Shown here one piece after another: positions 35,039 through 43,916 of a DNA stretch of 64,000 bases; the stretch's first letter is position 1; each line of letters begins with the position of its first letter. This DNA comes from Paraburkholderia sp. FT54 (GTDB lineage Bacteria > Pseudomonadota > Gammaproteobacteria > Burkholderiales > Burkholderiaceae). Where the stretch lies: assembly GCF_031585635.1 (NCBI RefSeq), contig NZ_CP134195.1, positions 1,984,001 through 2,048,000 of the forward strand. The letters run 5' to 3'. Both the position numbers and the translations under genes were made by a program. The notes below the pieces were generated by a model. The model was not told the DNA's origin and searched no databases. It saw only the letters and a program-made list of their open reading frames with translations.

Positions 35039-35091
35039 AAAAAACGCCCGCAAGGGGCATCCGGATCATCGAGTCTCACACGGTGCGGGCG
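35039..35091 (-). terminator. Terminator-like hairpin in the ProRS-paralogue leader
   Basis: On the minus strand, arms CGCCCGCA and TGCGGGCG (8 perfect pairs, 31-base loop) are followed at once by six T. It lies 47 bases upstream of the ProRS-like start codon, between a short Pro-rich ORF and the gene, so it would stop transcription before the gene unless opened. A competing pairing of the upstream GCGGG with CCCGC is possible. Confidence 0.55.
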
Positions 35092-35092
35092 A

Positions 35093-35188
35093 TCAGCTTT
35101 TCCCGCGCGCAGATTGAGTTCTCGAGCAGACTCCGGCCGCCTTGGCGGGCTGCGGAGGTCGTTGCGGGAGAGTGCTCAAAAAGTTCAT
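35093..35188 (-). CDS. Possible proline-rich leader peptide
   Basis: 31-residue ORF from the ATG at 35188: MNFLSTLPQRPPQPAKAAGV and on. Four prolines fall within seven codons (CCG, CCT, CCG, CCC). The stop is two bases before the hairpin at 35039-35091, and the next gene encodes a prolyl-tRNA synthetase paralogue, the layout of a translational attenuator. The ATG has no strong ribosome site; the same frame also begins further upstream at 35293 (66 residues, weak GAG). Treated as a hypothesis. Confidence 0.35.
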   Translation of the reverse strand: MNFLSTLPQRPPQPAKAAGVCSRTQSARGKS

Positions 35189-35493
35189 GGTGTGTTGCTG
35201 TTCGTCTCGTACTCGTTTCTGTTCAGTGGAGGAAGGTGCTGCGTTGTAGTGCTCGAGGCGCATGGCCGTTGGCTTCGCCGCCTCGTCGTTCATTAGTCGT
35301 TACTCTGCACGAAACGCGGCACGGCCGCAACTCCGGCGTTTTTTGCCTGCAATGCCGTGCGGCCGCGATTGTCCGCGGCATTGGCGCACTGCGTGTACTA
35401 TTCATCTCGACACAGCGGATGATGGCTACGGATGCAGCGTCATTCGCCGTGTCATTGCGGCTCGCCCTGAAAGCGGTCCCGGGAGACGGTGGA

Positions 35494-36243
35494 ATGCGCG
35501 TACTGATCGTCGACGATCACGAACTCTTCAGAGCCGGCTTGGCGCTTCTACTGAAAGAGCTCTTTCCGGACATCGAGTTGCTGCACGCGAGCACGTTGTC
35601 GCAGGGCGTAAAGCACGCGCTCGGCGAGTTTCTGAACGTCGTGTTTCTCGATCTCGACCTTCCCGATGGTCACGGCTGCAACGCGCTTGCAGAATTGAAA
35701 GAGTCGCGACCGTCATTGCCGGTGATCGTGGTGTCGGCCGATGAGAGCGTGGAGACCATCGGTCGATGCATCGAACTTCGCGCGATGGGATACGTGCCCA
35801 AGTCGTCGCCTCCTGAAGCGCTTCGTGCCGCCATAAGCGCGGTGCTGGCGGGCGGCGTGTTCCTGCCCGCATTCAGCATCGAGAGGCTCAGGCGCGACAT
35901 GGGCACGAATGAGGGGCCGGCACATGCACCGGGAGACATCCCGCCGAACGGTCATTCGGCAATGAGCCAGGCCTCCGACCTGGGACTCACGCCACGAGAA
36001 TTCGAAACGTTGGGGTGGCTGGTGCGCGGACTTCCTTCCAAGGCGATTGCTCTGAAAATGGGACTTGAGGACATTACGGTGCGCAAATACGTCAGTCATC
36101 TGCTCGCGCATTTCAATCTGCGGCGCCGGACGGAGCTCATCGTCATGCTGGCGGACCGAGGCGTCAAACTCGGCATTCCGCCGGTCACGGATCCCGCACA
36201 TGATCGAAGTGCGTCGGCGGATGGGCCGCAACGGGCCGACTGA
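35494..36243 (+). CDS. NarL/LuxR-type response regulator
   Basis: 249 residues from the ATG at 35494, with GGAGACGGTGG upstream. Receiver domain about 1-120: MRVLIVDDHELFRAG (acidic pair), phosphoacceptor Asp in VVFLDLDLPDGHG, VIVVSADES and the conserved Lys in GYVPKSSPPEAL. A linker precedes a LuxR HTH at about 170-230 (LTPREFETLGWLVRGLPSKA, IALKMGLEDITVRKYVSHLL). No sensor kinase is next to it, so its partner is encoded elsewhere. Could alternatively start at an upstream in-frame ATG near 35419. Confidence 0.88.
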   Translation: MRVLIVDDHELFRAGLALLLKELFPDIELLHASTLSQGVKHALGEFLNVVFLDLDLPDGHGCNALAELKESRPSLPVIVVSADESVETIGRCIELRAMGYVPKSSPPEALRAAISAVLAGGVFLPAFSIERLRRDMGTNEGPAHAPGDIPPNGHSAMSQASDLGLTPREFETLGWLVRGLPSKAIALKMGLEDITVRKYVSHLLAHFNLRRRTELIVMLADRGVKLGIPPVTDPAHDRSASADGPQRAD

Positions 36244-36376
36244 TTTCGGCAAGCGTGCTCTCCGGCGTCGCGGATTTCCGCAATAACTCGAACGGCGGGG
36301 CGAAAGCGCGAAGTTTGTGAGACGACGCTCGAAAACCTCCGTCAGCACATGATGGAGAACACGCGCCCACGGGACA

Positions 36377-37126
36377 CTAAACAGGTTCGCCGAGTGTGCG
36401 CCGCAACGCCGCGAAAAACAGTTCCGACTGCACGCGCTCGCCTTGCATCTGACTCGCCACGCGAGCCGCGAGGTCAGGATTCACTGGTTTCAGTGTCCGT
36501 CCCGTGGACGACGCCAACACCTGGCTTTGACAAGCCCGCTCCAGATAGTAAAGGTCGTCGTATGCGTGGTCGATGCGCTCGCCGCACACCACCACGCCGT
36601 GATTGCCGAGGAATACGATGTCGCTGCCATTCATCGCATGTGCGATCCGTTCGCCTTCTTCGGGGGCCAGTGCCAGGCCGTTGTACTCGTGGTCCATGGC
36701 GATCCGTCCATGGAAGCGCATTGCGTTTTGCGACAGCGTGGTATCGAGCCCGCAGTCCTCTGTCAGCGTCAAGGCCGTCGCATAGGGCATATGCGTATGC
36801 AGCACGCAATGCTTGCCGGCGATGTTGTGGACTGCCGCGTGGATGAACATGGCGGTAGGCTCGACCTCATGCCGGCCGGCGATGCGATTGCCGAGACCGT
36901 CGACGATGACGATGTCGTCCGCCTTGACTTCACTCCACATCAGGCCGCGCGGATTCAGCAGGAAGAGTCCGTGGTCGCCGGGCAGCGCGATGCTGAAGTG
37001 ATTGCATACCCCTTCGCCGAGGCCTTGATGGGCGGCGGCACGCAGCGCTAGCGCGAGGTCCTGCCGCAGGGCGACGACTTCCGGGGCGTGATAGATGGCG
37101 TCTTCGACAAATGGGGTAGCTTTCAT
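36377..37126 (-). CDS. Class II aldolase/adducin-family protein
   Basis: 249 residues. Zinc-binding and catalytic elements of the L-fuculose-phosphate aldolase family: GVCNHFSIAL, HTHMPYATAL (two His metal ligands), and the third His in FLGNHGVVVCG; LNPRGLMWSEV and HEVEPTAMFIHAAV are also typical. Members split phosphorylated sugars or act as decarboxylases or dehydratases on small hydroxy acids. In Burkholderia such stand-alone proteins usually lack an assigned substrate. Divergent from the DJ-1 protein at 37557. Confidence 0.88.
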   Translation of the reverse strand: MKATPFVEDAIYHAPEVVALRQDLALALRAAAHQGLGEGVCNHFSIALPGDHGLFLLNPRGLMWSEVKADDIVIVDGLGNRIAGRHEVEPTAMFIHAAVHNIAGKHCVLHTHMPYATALTLTEDCGLDTTLSQNAMRFHGRIAMDHEYNGLALAPEEGERIAHAMNGSDIVFLGNHGVVVCGERIDHAYDDLYYLERACQSQVLASSTGRTLKPVNPDLAARVASQMQGERVQSELFFAALRRTLGEPV

Positions 37127-37556
37127 GATGATGTTTGCGTTTGTAATGATGAGGAGAGGGCCCTTGGCGCCGGACTCTCGACAAAACGTTCGTTAGAATA
37201 TCAGCGTCTCGGGCGAGAGGTGGTGCAGGCATGTTCCGCACCGCCGGGGCGTAGCTGGCTCGTTGTGGTCTCCATTCGCTATCTCCGACGAAAGGAGCGC
37301 TTCCGCTAGAGCCGCTTCAGTAGGTGTAAGAGGCCGGCGCGAATATCGGCCGCCATTCTGTCGACCAGCAAATTGTACCGGGAGGTCGGCATGCGCAAAT
37401 GTATCCATGACAATTATTTGATTGTCTTTGATTCTCGACCATACGATGTCGCATCGGAACTCTGTTTGCGCAACTGCGGGACTGGCCGGCTTTCATTGGC
37501 GTGCCCCCCCGCAGCGGCGGCAAACAGCAAGCGCCCCCTGACTCGCGGAGGACATC
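37127..37556. other. 430-base divergent intergenic region
   Basis: Between the aldolase (minus) and the DJ-1/PfpI gene (plus). Holds the inverted repeat at 37409-37426. Short open frames on the minus strand (37193-37408 and 37317-37562) show no family signature or ribosome site and are not called. Confidence 0.5.
37409..37426. promoter_or_regulatory. Inverted repeat GACAAT-N6-ATTGTC
   Basis: Perfect 6-base inverted repeat with a 6-base spacer in an AT-rich patch 130 bases upstream of the DJ-1/PfpI start and 280 bases upstream of the aldolase start. Plausible operator for the divergent pair. Confidence 0.35.
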
Positions 37557-38174
37557 GTGCACATTGCCATCCTTACGTTTGAAGGCTTCAACGAACTCGA
37601 CTCGCTTATCGCACTCGGCGTCCTCAATCGCGTCAAGAAGCCAGGTTGGCGGGTGTCGATCGCTTGTCCCACCGCGCGGGTCAAGTCGATGAATGGCGTG
37701 GTCATCGAAGCCCAGGCATCGCTGCAGGAGGCTTGTGCTGCCGATGCGGTGATCGTGGGCAGCGGCAGACAGACACGTGAAGTCGTCGCCGATAGCGCGC
37801 TAATGGCGCAGTTGCAGTTCGATCCATCCAGACAGCTGCTGGCCGCGCAATGTTCCGGCACGCTTGTCCTCGCCAGACTGGGTCTGCTTGACGGTGCGCC
37901 CGCGTGTACCGATCTCACGACCAGGCCATGGGTTCAGGAAGCCGGCATCGACGTGTTGAATCAGCCCATTTTTGCCAGCGCAAACGTGGCCACGGCCGGC
38001 GGGTGTCTGGCTTCGGCTTACCTCGCGGCCTGGATCATCGCCCGGCTGGAAGGAATCGACGCGGCGGCGAGCGCACTTCATTACGTCGCTCCCGTGGGAG
38101 AAAAAGAGGCCTACGTGTCGCGCGCGATGGGACATATCATGCCGTTCCTCGACCCGAAGCTGAAGACGGCATAA
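37557..38174 (+). CDS. DJ-1/PfpI-family protein
   Basis: 205 residues from a GTG at 37557, with GCGGAGGA upstream. Class I glutamine amidotransferase-like fold: MHIAILTFEGFNELDSLIAL, DAVIVGSGR, the nucleophile elbow Cys in LLAAQCSGTLVLARLGLL, and ATAGGCLASAYLAAWIIARL in the C-terminal part. Similar to the sensor half of GlxA regulators but without an HTH, and to isonitrile hydratase-like proteins. Cytosolic, reaction unknown. Confidence 0.85.
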   Translation: MHIAILTFEGFNELDSLIALGVLNRVKKPGWRVSIACPTARVKSMNGVVIEAQASLQEACAADAVIVGSGRQTREVVADSALMAQLQFDPSRQLLAAQCSGTLVLARLGLLDGAPACTDLTTRPWVQEAGIDVLNQPIFASANVATAGGCLASAYLAAWIIARLEGIDAAASALHYVAPVGEKEAYVSRAMGHIMPFLDPKLKTA

Positions 38175-38631
38175 GCGGACAAGGTAAAACACCAACGCGG
38201 GCCCATTGATTGTTCATCGTATGAAATCGGCATTCCCGACGCCCTCAACCCACGCTAGAAAGTGACCAGCAGTCAAGCATTTTCTGCGTTTGCTCCTTCA
38301 CTCCGCCACTGCGACTGCGCAAAAACCAACACTTGGTCCGCGACAACGTTTGCGCCGATTCAATCCGTCCGGATCAGTGTGTCTTGCTATTTACAAAACG
38401 GGAAGCTACCGAAATACTCCCGCCACAACTTGAAAGTTCGGTGTCAACGAGAAGTCATGTCAGTCCGTTGAACACTGACGTCACCCGTCACCGGCTGACG
38501 CAACTTCAAATTCGCTTTCCCCCCACGAACACAGCGTATGCCCCAAGGTCGCCGCGGTCCGGGGTAAATATTACCAACGATTACAGACCGGGTCGTCGTC
38601 CATAAGAAGGGTCCGGGAGGCCAGCCAGCGC
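38175..38631 (+). other. 457-base intergenic region upstream of the glycosyltransferase
   Basis: No gene visible. Lower in GC than the flanking coding sequence. It must contain the promoter of the glycosyltransferase/deacetylase pair. A cluster of short TGACG/CGTCA-like words lies near 38470-38505 (TGACGTCA, CGTCACC, TGACG) but has no clear symmetry. Confidence 0.4.
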
Positions 38632-39747
38632 ATGAAAGCATTAAGTGTTCTCCATAGTGAGTCGTCGCGGGGATGGGGAGGCCAGGAGGTTCGCACCCTG
38701 AAGGAAATGATCGCGTTGCGGGCACTGGGTCATAACGTCGAGCTTGTTTGTCCCGAAGACGCGCGTCTTGGTATTCGCGCGCGCGCTGAAGGCTTTCATG
38801 TGCATTACGCACGCATGCGGGCCGGCGCCGATCTGCGCTCCATGCTCACGATCCGCTCGCTGCTCGAGCAGCGTCGCTTCAATGTGCTGAATACGCACAG
38901 CGGCCATGACAGCCTTGTCGCCGGCATGGCGGGGCGCCTCGCGGGAACGCCGTTCATCGTGCGCACGCGGCATCTGGCGTTGCCGATTACGTCGCTTGCC
39001 ACGTACAACTGGATTCCCCATCGCGTCGTCGCGGTCAGCCATCATGTGCGCAATTACCTGATCTCCGCGGGCGTGGAGGAACACCGCGTGGAGACGATTT
39101 ACGACGGCATCCTGAAGCCGGAAGCGGGGACCGGCTCCACGCTGCGCGATGAACTCGGACTGGACGCCGACGCGGTCGTCGCCGGCATGGTGGCGATCGT
39201 CCGCGAGAAGAAAGGCCATGAGGATCTGATCGCCGCTGTCAGGCCGATGCTGGCCGAGCGGCCCAATCTGCATGTCGTGATGGCGGGCGACGGCGTGTGG
39301 TTCGAGAAGATCAAGGCGATTGTCGATGGCATGGGCTTGACCGATCGCATCCATCTGCTCGGCTTTCGCACGGACATTACCAATGTGTTGCGCGGCTGCG
39401 ATCTGTTCGTTTTGCCGACGCATCAGGAAGCGCTCGGACAATCGTTTATCGAGGCGATGGCGGTGGGTCTGCCGGTGATCGGCACGCGCGTCGATGGCGT
39501 GCCCGAACTGATCGACGACGGCGTGAATGGCCTGCTGGTGCCGGCGCACGACATCGATGCATTGCGCAGCGCGCTCGCGCGTCTGATCGACGATGCGCCC
39601 CTGCGCGCGCGCCTGGGGCTTGCCGCGCGTCTGAAAACCGAAAGCCGCTTCACGGTGGATACCATGGCGAACGAGACTATCGACTGCTACCTGCGGGGCA
39701 TCTATGCCCGGCGTGCTTACTACGGCCAACGGCGGGCAGCAGCATGA
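38632..39747 (+). CDS. GT4-family glycosyltransferase
   Basis: 371 residues, GGGAGG 13 bases before the ATG. GT-B fold: N-terminal GWGGQEVRTLKEMIALRALG (acceptor-side, glycine loop); the C-terminal half has GMVAIVREKKGHEDLIAAV, NLHVVMAGDGVWF, LLGFRTDITNVLRGCDLFVL and the EX7E nucleotide-sugar motif in THQEALGQSFIEAMAVGLPV. Retaining transferase adding a sugar to a lipid- or polymer-linked acceptor at the inner membrane surface. Overlaps the deacetylase gene by four bases, so both probably act on the same surface glycan. Confidence 0.9.
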   Translation: MKALSVLHSESSRGWGGQEVRTLKEMIALRALGHNVELVCPEDARLGIRARAEGFHVHYARMRAGADLRSMLTIRSLLEQRRFNVLNTHSGHDSLVAGMAGRLAGTPFIVRTRHLALPITSLATYNWIPHRVVAVSHHVRNYLISAGVEEHRVETIYDGILKPEAGTGSTLRDELGLDADAVVAGMVAIVREKKGHEDLIAAVRPMLAERPNLHVVMAGDGVWFEKIKAIVDGMGLTDRIHLLGFRTDITNVLRGCDLFVLPTHQEALGQSFIEAMAVGLPVIGTRVDGVPELIDDGVNGLLVPAHDIDALRSALARLIDDAPLRARLGLAARLKTESRFTVDTMANETIDCYLRGIYARRAYYGQRRAAA

Positions 39748-40574
39748 CGAAGATCGCGCGCGCGGTGCCCGTGCTGATGTATCACCACATCAGCACCTCG
39801 CCGGGCATGATCACGGTGTCGCCGGAACACTTTGCCGCTCAAATGGCGTATCTGGCCAATGCGGGCTACACGAGCGTCGGCAGCGCGCAACTGTCGGCCT
39901 ATCTGGCGGGAGAGCCCTTGCCGGCGAAGTCCGTCGTGCTGACTTTCGACGACGGCTATCTCGACAACTGGGTGCATGCGCATCCGGTTCTGCAAGCGCA
40001 CGGATTGACTGCGCTGTGCTTCCTGGTGACGAGCTGGATCGGCGACGGGCCGGTGCGCGCGCACGCGCGCTCGGGCGGCGCGTTGCCGCCCTTGCTCAAT
40101 CACCGCGACGGCGAGGTGGCGATTGAAAACGGCGAGCCCGATCGTGCCATTCTTCGCTGGTCGGAGATCGATGCGATGCGTGAAGCCGGCACATTCGAAT
40201 TTCACAGTCACACGCATAGCCACGTGCGGTGGGATCGGGTGTCCGCCAGCGCGCAGGAGAAATGCGCCGGGCTGACACGCGATCTCGCCAGCGCGCGCGC
40301 GATGCTAGAACAAAGGCTGGGTGCCGTATCGGATCATCTGTGCTGGCCACAGGGATACCACGACGACGACTATCGGCGCATCGCGGCTCAAGCCGGCTTC
40401 CGGCACTTTTACACCTGCGAGACGGGTTCGAACTATTCGGGACGCAATGACGGCGCGACGCGCTCGATCACGCGCCTCGAAGTACGCGACCGGCCGGCTT
40501 CGTGGCTGGCCTCGCGGCTATGGGTGCATACACGGCCCACGATCAGCCGGGCGTATTTGAGGATCAAGCGGTAA
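39744..40574 (+). CDS. Polysaccharide deacetylase (NodB homology domain)
   Basis: 276 residues from an ATG overlapping the previous stop. NodB motifs: VLMYHHISTSPG, VVLTFDDGYLDNW (catalytic Asp and metal Asp), and metal-binding FHSHTHSHVRW; CWPQGYHDDDY near the end. No signal peptide, so it may act in the cytosol on the lipid-linked sugar before export. Removes N- or O-acetyl groups from the glycan built with the adjacent glycosyltransferase. Confidence 0.9.
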   Translation: MTKIARAVPVLMYHHISTSPGMITVSPEHFAAQMAYLANAGYTSVGSAQLSAYLAGEPLPAKSVVLTFDDGYLDNWVHAHPVLQAHGLTALCFLVTSWIGDGPVRAHARSGGALPPLLNHRDGEVAIENGEPDRAILRWSEIDAMREAGTFEFHSHTHSHVRWDRVSASAQEKCAGLTRDLASARAMLEQRLGAVSDHLCWPQGYHDDDYRRIAAQAGFRHFYTCETGSNYSGRNDGATRSITRLEVRDRPASWLASRLWVHTRPTISRAYLRIKR

Positions 40575-40619
40575 GCCGGCGGCCGCCTGATTTCTGGTCG
40601 CCGCGACGGGCTTTTCTCA

Positions 40620-42173
40620 TCAGAGTTGCGATTCGATCGGCAACAAACCGAGGAACCAGATGCCGACACGCTTCATGGTCGACACACCGGGCTCGGCGAG
40701 TTCGCTGACTGTGCCATCCGGCGCGGTGTCTATCCAGACGATGCTGGTCGTGCCATTCGCATTCGTGCGGGTTTCGAGCCGCCACGCAATCTGATCGAGC
40801 TTCGGCTCGACGCCATCCGCGACCTGGGCGGCGAGCGGGGCGCTTTCGCAATACACGCCGATTTCCGTATTGAGCGTGATCGAACGAGGATCGAGATTCA
40901 TCGAGCCGATGAAGATACTGGTTTTGTCGAACACATAGGTCTTTGCATGCAGCGAGGCCTTTGAAGAACCGAGAATCGATTTCTTCTTCTGACTCGCGTC
41001 CTCGTCGGCGGCCGGCTTCAACTCGTAGAGATGCACGCCGGCGTCGAGCAGATCCTTGCGATAACGCTGATATCCGGCGTGAACCGCGGCGACGTCGGTA
41101 GCGGCCAGCGAGTTCGTCAGCACCGTGACGCGCACGCCGCGCTGCGTTTGCGCGCGCATCCATTGCACGCCCTTTTTGCCGGGGACGAAGTACGGCGAGA
41201 TGATCAGCACTTCCTTCACGGGCTCGATACTCAACGCATTGAACTGCGAGAGCAGATGTCCCTGCGGATCATCGGGCGAGCGCGTGATCTTCGCGGGATC
41301 GTCGTAGAGAAGGGTCGCCTTGCCCCAGGAGAAGTCGGTGTCGCGCGCATTCAGCGTTTCGCCAAGGCGTGCCTTGGCCTGCGTGACGTACGGCGAATCA
41401 CGTTCGGAGGCGACGAACGCCGCGAGCTTCGCGCGATAAGCCGGCAGCGCGTCCGGCTCGGCGGCATGGCCGGTCAGGCTGGCGATCGGATAGGCCGCAT
41501 CCGAGTTCCAGAATTCGTCGAAGGCATTGGAGACCTTGTGGACCACGGGCCCGAAAGTCAGCACGTCGAGGTCGCCAAAGTCGACCTCGCTGGATGCGCC
41601 GAAGTACTCATCGCCGATATTGCGGCCGCCGAGAATGGCCGCCTGGTTGTCCGCGATCAGCGCCTTGTTGTGCATGCGCCGATTGACCCGGCTGAACTCG
41701 AGCGCCGTGCCCAGCTTCTTGAAGCTCCGGCTGGCGATCGGATTGAACAGCCGTATTTCGATGTTCGGGTGCGAACTGATGGCGAGCAGAACCTGGTCGT
41801 CGGCGCCGGTGCCCAGATCGTCCAGCAGAACGCGGACCCTGACGCCGCGATCAGCGGCGTTGAGCACCGCGTTGGCCAGATGGCGGCCGGTCAGATCGTC
41901 GTGCCAGATGTAGTACTGCAGGTCGAGCGTGCGCTCGGCGGCTTGCGCGAGCACGATGCGGGCGAGAAGGGCATCGACGCCATTGGACAGCAGATGGAAT
42001 GCGCTGTTGTCGGGATGCTTGCGCTCCTGCGGGACGAAGGTGGTGCCAAGGCGCGTGCTGTCGGTGTCCGTCAATGCGTGCGTCGCGGTGCGGCCGGTCT
42101 GCGGCGGCAGGCTTGCGCAGGCGGACAGCAGCGTGATCAGCAAGACTGCAACGATACCGCGGAGTGTCGCCAT
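40620..42173 (-). CDS. Phospholipase D-like lipoprotein (cardiolipin-synthase-like)
   Basis: 517 residues from the ATG at 42173 (MATLRGIVAVLLITLLSACA); the frame is open 84 codons further but that stretch lacks similarity. Lipobox LLSAC. Two HKD motifs: RRMHNKALIADNQAAILGG with NIGDEYF, and ASLHAKTYVFDKTSIFIGSM with NLDPRS. Family members transfer phosphatidyl groups (cardiolipin synthase C-like) or hydrolyse phosphodiesters, here in the periplasm. Converges with the deacetylase gene and is divergent from rarA. Confidence 0.9.
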   Translation of the reverse strand: MATLRGIVAVLLITLLSACASLPPQTGRTATHALTDTDSTRLGTTFVPQERKHPDNSAFHLLSNGVDALLARIVLAQAAERTLDLQYYIWHDDLTGRHLANAVLNAADRGVRVRVLLDDLGTGADDQVLLAISSHPNIEIRLFNPIASRSFKKLGTALEFSRVNRRMHNKALIADNQAAILGGRNIGDEYFGASSEVDFGDLDVLTFGPVVHKVSNAFDEFWNSDAAYPIASLTGHAAEPDALPAYRAKLAAFVASERDSPYVTQAKARLGETLNARDTDFSWGKATLLYDDPAKITRSPDDPQGHLLSQFNALSIEPVKEVLIISPYFVPGKKGVQWMRAQTQRGVRVTVLTNSLAATDVAAVHAGYQRYRKDLLDAGVHLYELKPAADEDASQKKKSILGSSKASLHAKTYVFDKTSIFIGSMNLDPRSITLNTEIGVYCESAPLAAQVADGVEPKLDQIAWRLETRTNANGTTSIVWIDTAPDGTVSELAEPGVSTMKRVGIWFLGLLPIESQL

Positions 42174-42408
42174 GGTTGTGCCCTTCAAGGGTGCCTGTCC
42201 GTAAGATAGCCGCAAGAGTCGGTCGCGTCGAGTGCGGCCGCGGTGCCCGCGCGCCGGCGCGAATAGCGGAGAGAATGTCGGCTCAGGTCGAAACGGGTAT
42301 TCTTCTGTCGACTCACAAGACATAAGGGTAAAAGGGCGTCTTCTTGCGGCGATCCAGATCCGTGGTCCGGCACACCAACCACGGGAAAAGCCGCGCGCTA
42401 TCAGCACC

Positions 42409-43722
42409 ATGACCGATCTCTTCACAACCCAGCCGCGCGCGCCGCTTGCCGAGCAGCTTCGGCCCGAATCACTCGACGACGTCGTCGGGCAGTCTCATCT
42501 GCTGGGCGCCGGCAAGCCGCTTCGGCTCGCGCTCGACTCTCAACGACTCCATTCGTTCATCCTGTGGGGACCGCCCGGTGTCGGCAAGACGACGATCGCG
42601 CGGCTTGCCGCGCGGGCTTTCGACTACGAGTTCATCGCCGAGTCGGCCGTCGCCGCCGGTGTCAAGGAACTGCGGGAGGCCGCCGCGCGCGCCCAGCAGA
42701 CGCTCGACCACCGGGGCCGTTCAACGGTACTGTTCCTCGACGAGATTCATCGGCTCAACAAGAGCCAGCAGGACGCCTTGCTGCCGCACGTGGAAACGGG
42801 CCGGCTGACGCTGATCGGCGCGACCACGGAGAATCCGAGTTTCGAGGTCAACAGCGCGCTGCTCTCGCGCGCCCAGGTGTATGTGCTCAAGCCGCTATCC
42901 GACGAGGAATTGCGGCAGCTGTTCGGGCGAGCGCAGGCGGTGCTGGGAGAGCTCGAGTTCGAGCCTTCCGCGCTCGATGCCGTGATCGGCTTTGCCGACG
43001 GCGACGGTCGCAAGTTTCTGAACCTCGTCGAGCAGCTCGCCAATGCCGCCATGGCGGCCGGGCTCACGCGCATCGACGCGGGCTTCGTCAGTACCGCGTC
43101 CGCCACGACGACACGGCGTTTCGACAAAGGCGGCGAGGAGTTCTATGACCAGATTTCCGCGCTGATCAAATCCGCCCGCGGCTCCGCTCCGGATGCGGCC
43201 CTGTACTGGATGGCGCGAATGATCGACGGGGGCGTCGATGTGCGTTATCTCGCGCGCCGCATCATCATCCTGGCGAGCGAAGAGGTGGGTAACGCGGATC
43301 CGAGAGCCTTGCAGGTCGCGGTGAACGCGGCCGAGGCGTATGAACGGCTCGGCTCGCCCGAAGGCGAACTGGCGCTCGCCCAGGCTCTCGTGTATATCGC
43401 CGTCGCACCGAAGTCGAATGCTGTCAGCATGGCGTGGCATCAGGCGCTGTCATTCGTGCGCGGTGACCGCACGCGAGCGGTGCCGCTGCATCTTCGGAAT
43501 GCGCCGACGCAACTCATGAAGGATCTCGGCTACAAGAAGGACTACCGCTACGCGCACGACGAACCGGATGCGTATGCGGCAGGCGAGCATTATTTCCCGG
43601 AAGATGTCGTCGAGCAACGCTGGTATCAGCCCGTGCCGCGCGGACTGGAATCCAGAATTGGCGACAAGCTCGAGCACCTGCGCGAACTGGATGCGCAGGC
43701 GCGCGAGAAACAGAAGCGGTAG
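42409..43722 (+). CDS. rarA: Replication-associated recombination protein A (RarA/MgsA)
   Basis: 437 residues from the ATG at 42409. AAA+ ATPase: LAEQLRPESLDDVVGQSHLL, Walker A WGPPGVGKTTIARLAAR, Walker B VLFLDEIHRLNKSQQDALL, sensor 1 LIGATTENPSF, and the C-terminal tetramerisation domain ARMIDGGVDVRYLARRIIIL and ALVYIAVAPKSNAVSMAW. Acts at stalled replication forks in the cytosol. In Burkholderiaceae the housekeeping copy usually sits between lolA and serS; neither is here, so this may be a second copy or a relocated gene. Confidence 0.92.
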   Translation: MTDLFTTQPRAPLAEQLRPESLDDVVGQSHLLGAGKPLRLALDSQRLHSFILWGPPGVGKTTIARLAARAFDYEFIAESAVAAGVKELREAAARAQQTLDHRGRSTVLFLDEIHRLNKSQQDALLPHVETGRLTLIGATTENPSFEVNSALLSRAQVYVLKPLSDEELRQLFGRAQAVLGELEFEPSALDAVIGFADGDGRKFLNLVEQLANAAMAAGLTRIDAGFVSTASATTTRRFDKGGEEFYDQISALIKSARGSAPDAALYWMARMIDGGVDVRYLARRIIILASEEVGNADPRALQVAVNAAEAYERLGSPEGELALAQALVYIAVAPKSNAVSMAWHQALSFVRGDRTRAVPLHLRNAPTQLMKDLGYKKDYRYAHDEPDAYAAGEHYFPEDVVEQRWYQPVPRGLESRIGDKLEHLRELDAQAREKQKR

Positions 43723-43916
43723 GCGCGCATGGATGGCGGTCGATCTGACCCACAGCGCCGGTCAGGGTTGCGAAGTCTCTTCTCTTCTGCGTCTGCCACT
43801 GGCTGTCGGCTCGCGGCGCGCGGCGTCGCCTTCAGTTCAATGCGACCGCCGCAGCGGCGCCGACGGGCGAGCCTTCTATCGCTACCGATTGCGCGCCGTC
43901 GGGGCCAACGGAGCCG

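Larger units (their letters stand above)
34993..35493. other. 501-base divergent intergenic region
   Basis: Separates the ProRS-like gene (minus) from the response regulator (plus). It contains the leader ORF and hairpin described separately, on the minus strand. On the plus strand the response-regulator frame is open back to 35083, but the encoded residues before MRVLIVDDHE are not receiver-like, so that part is taken as 5' leader. Confidence 0.5.

Noticed and set aside
37193..37408. 71-codon minus-strand frame in the aldolase/DJ-1 gap
   Set aside because: No ribosome site, no similarity recognised, and it covers the AT-rich inverted repeat expected to be regulatory.
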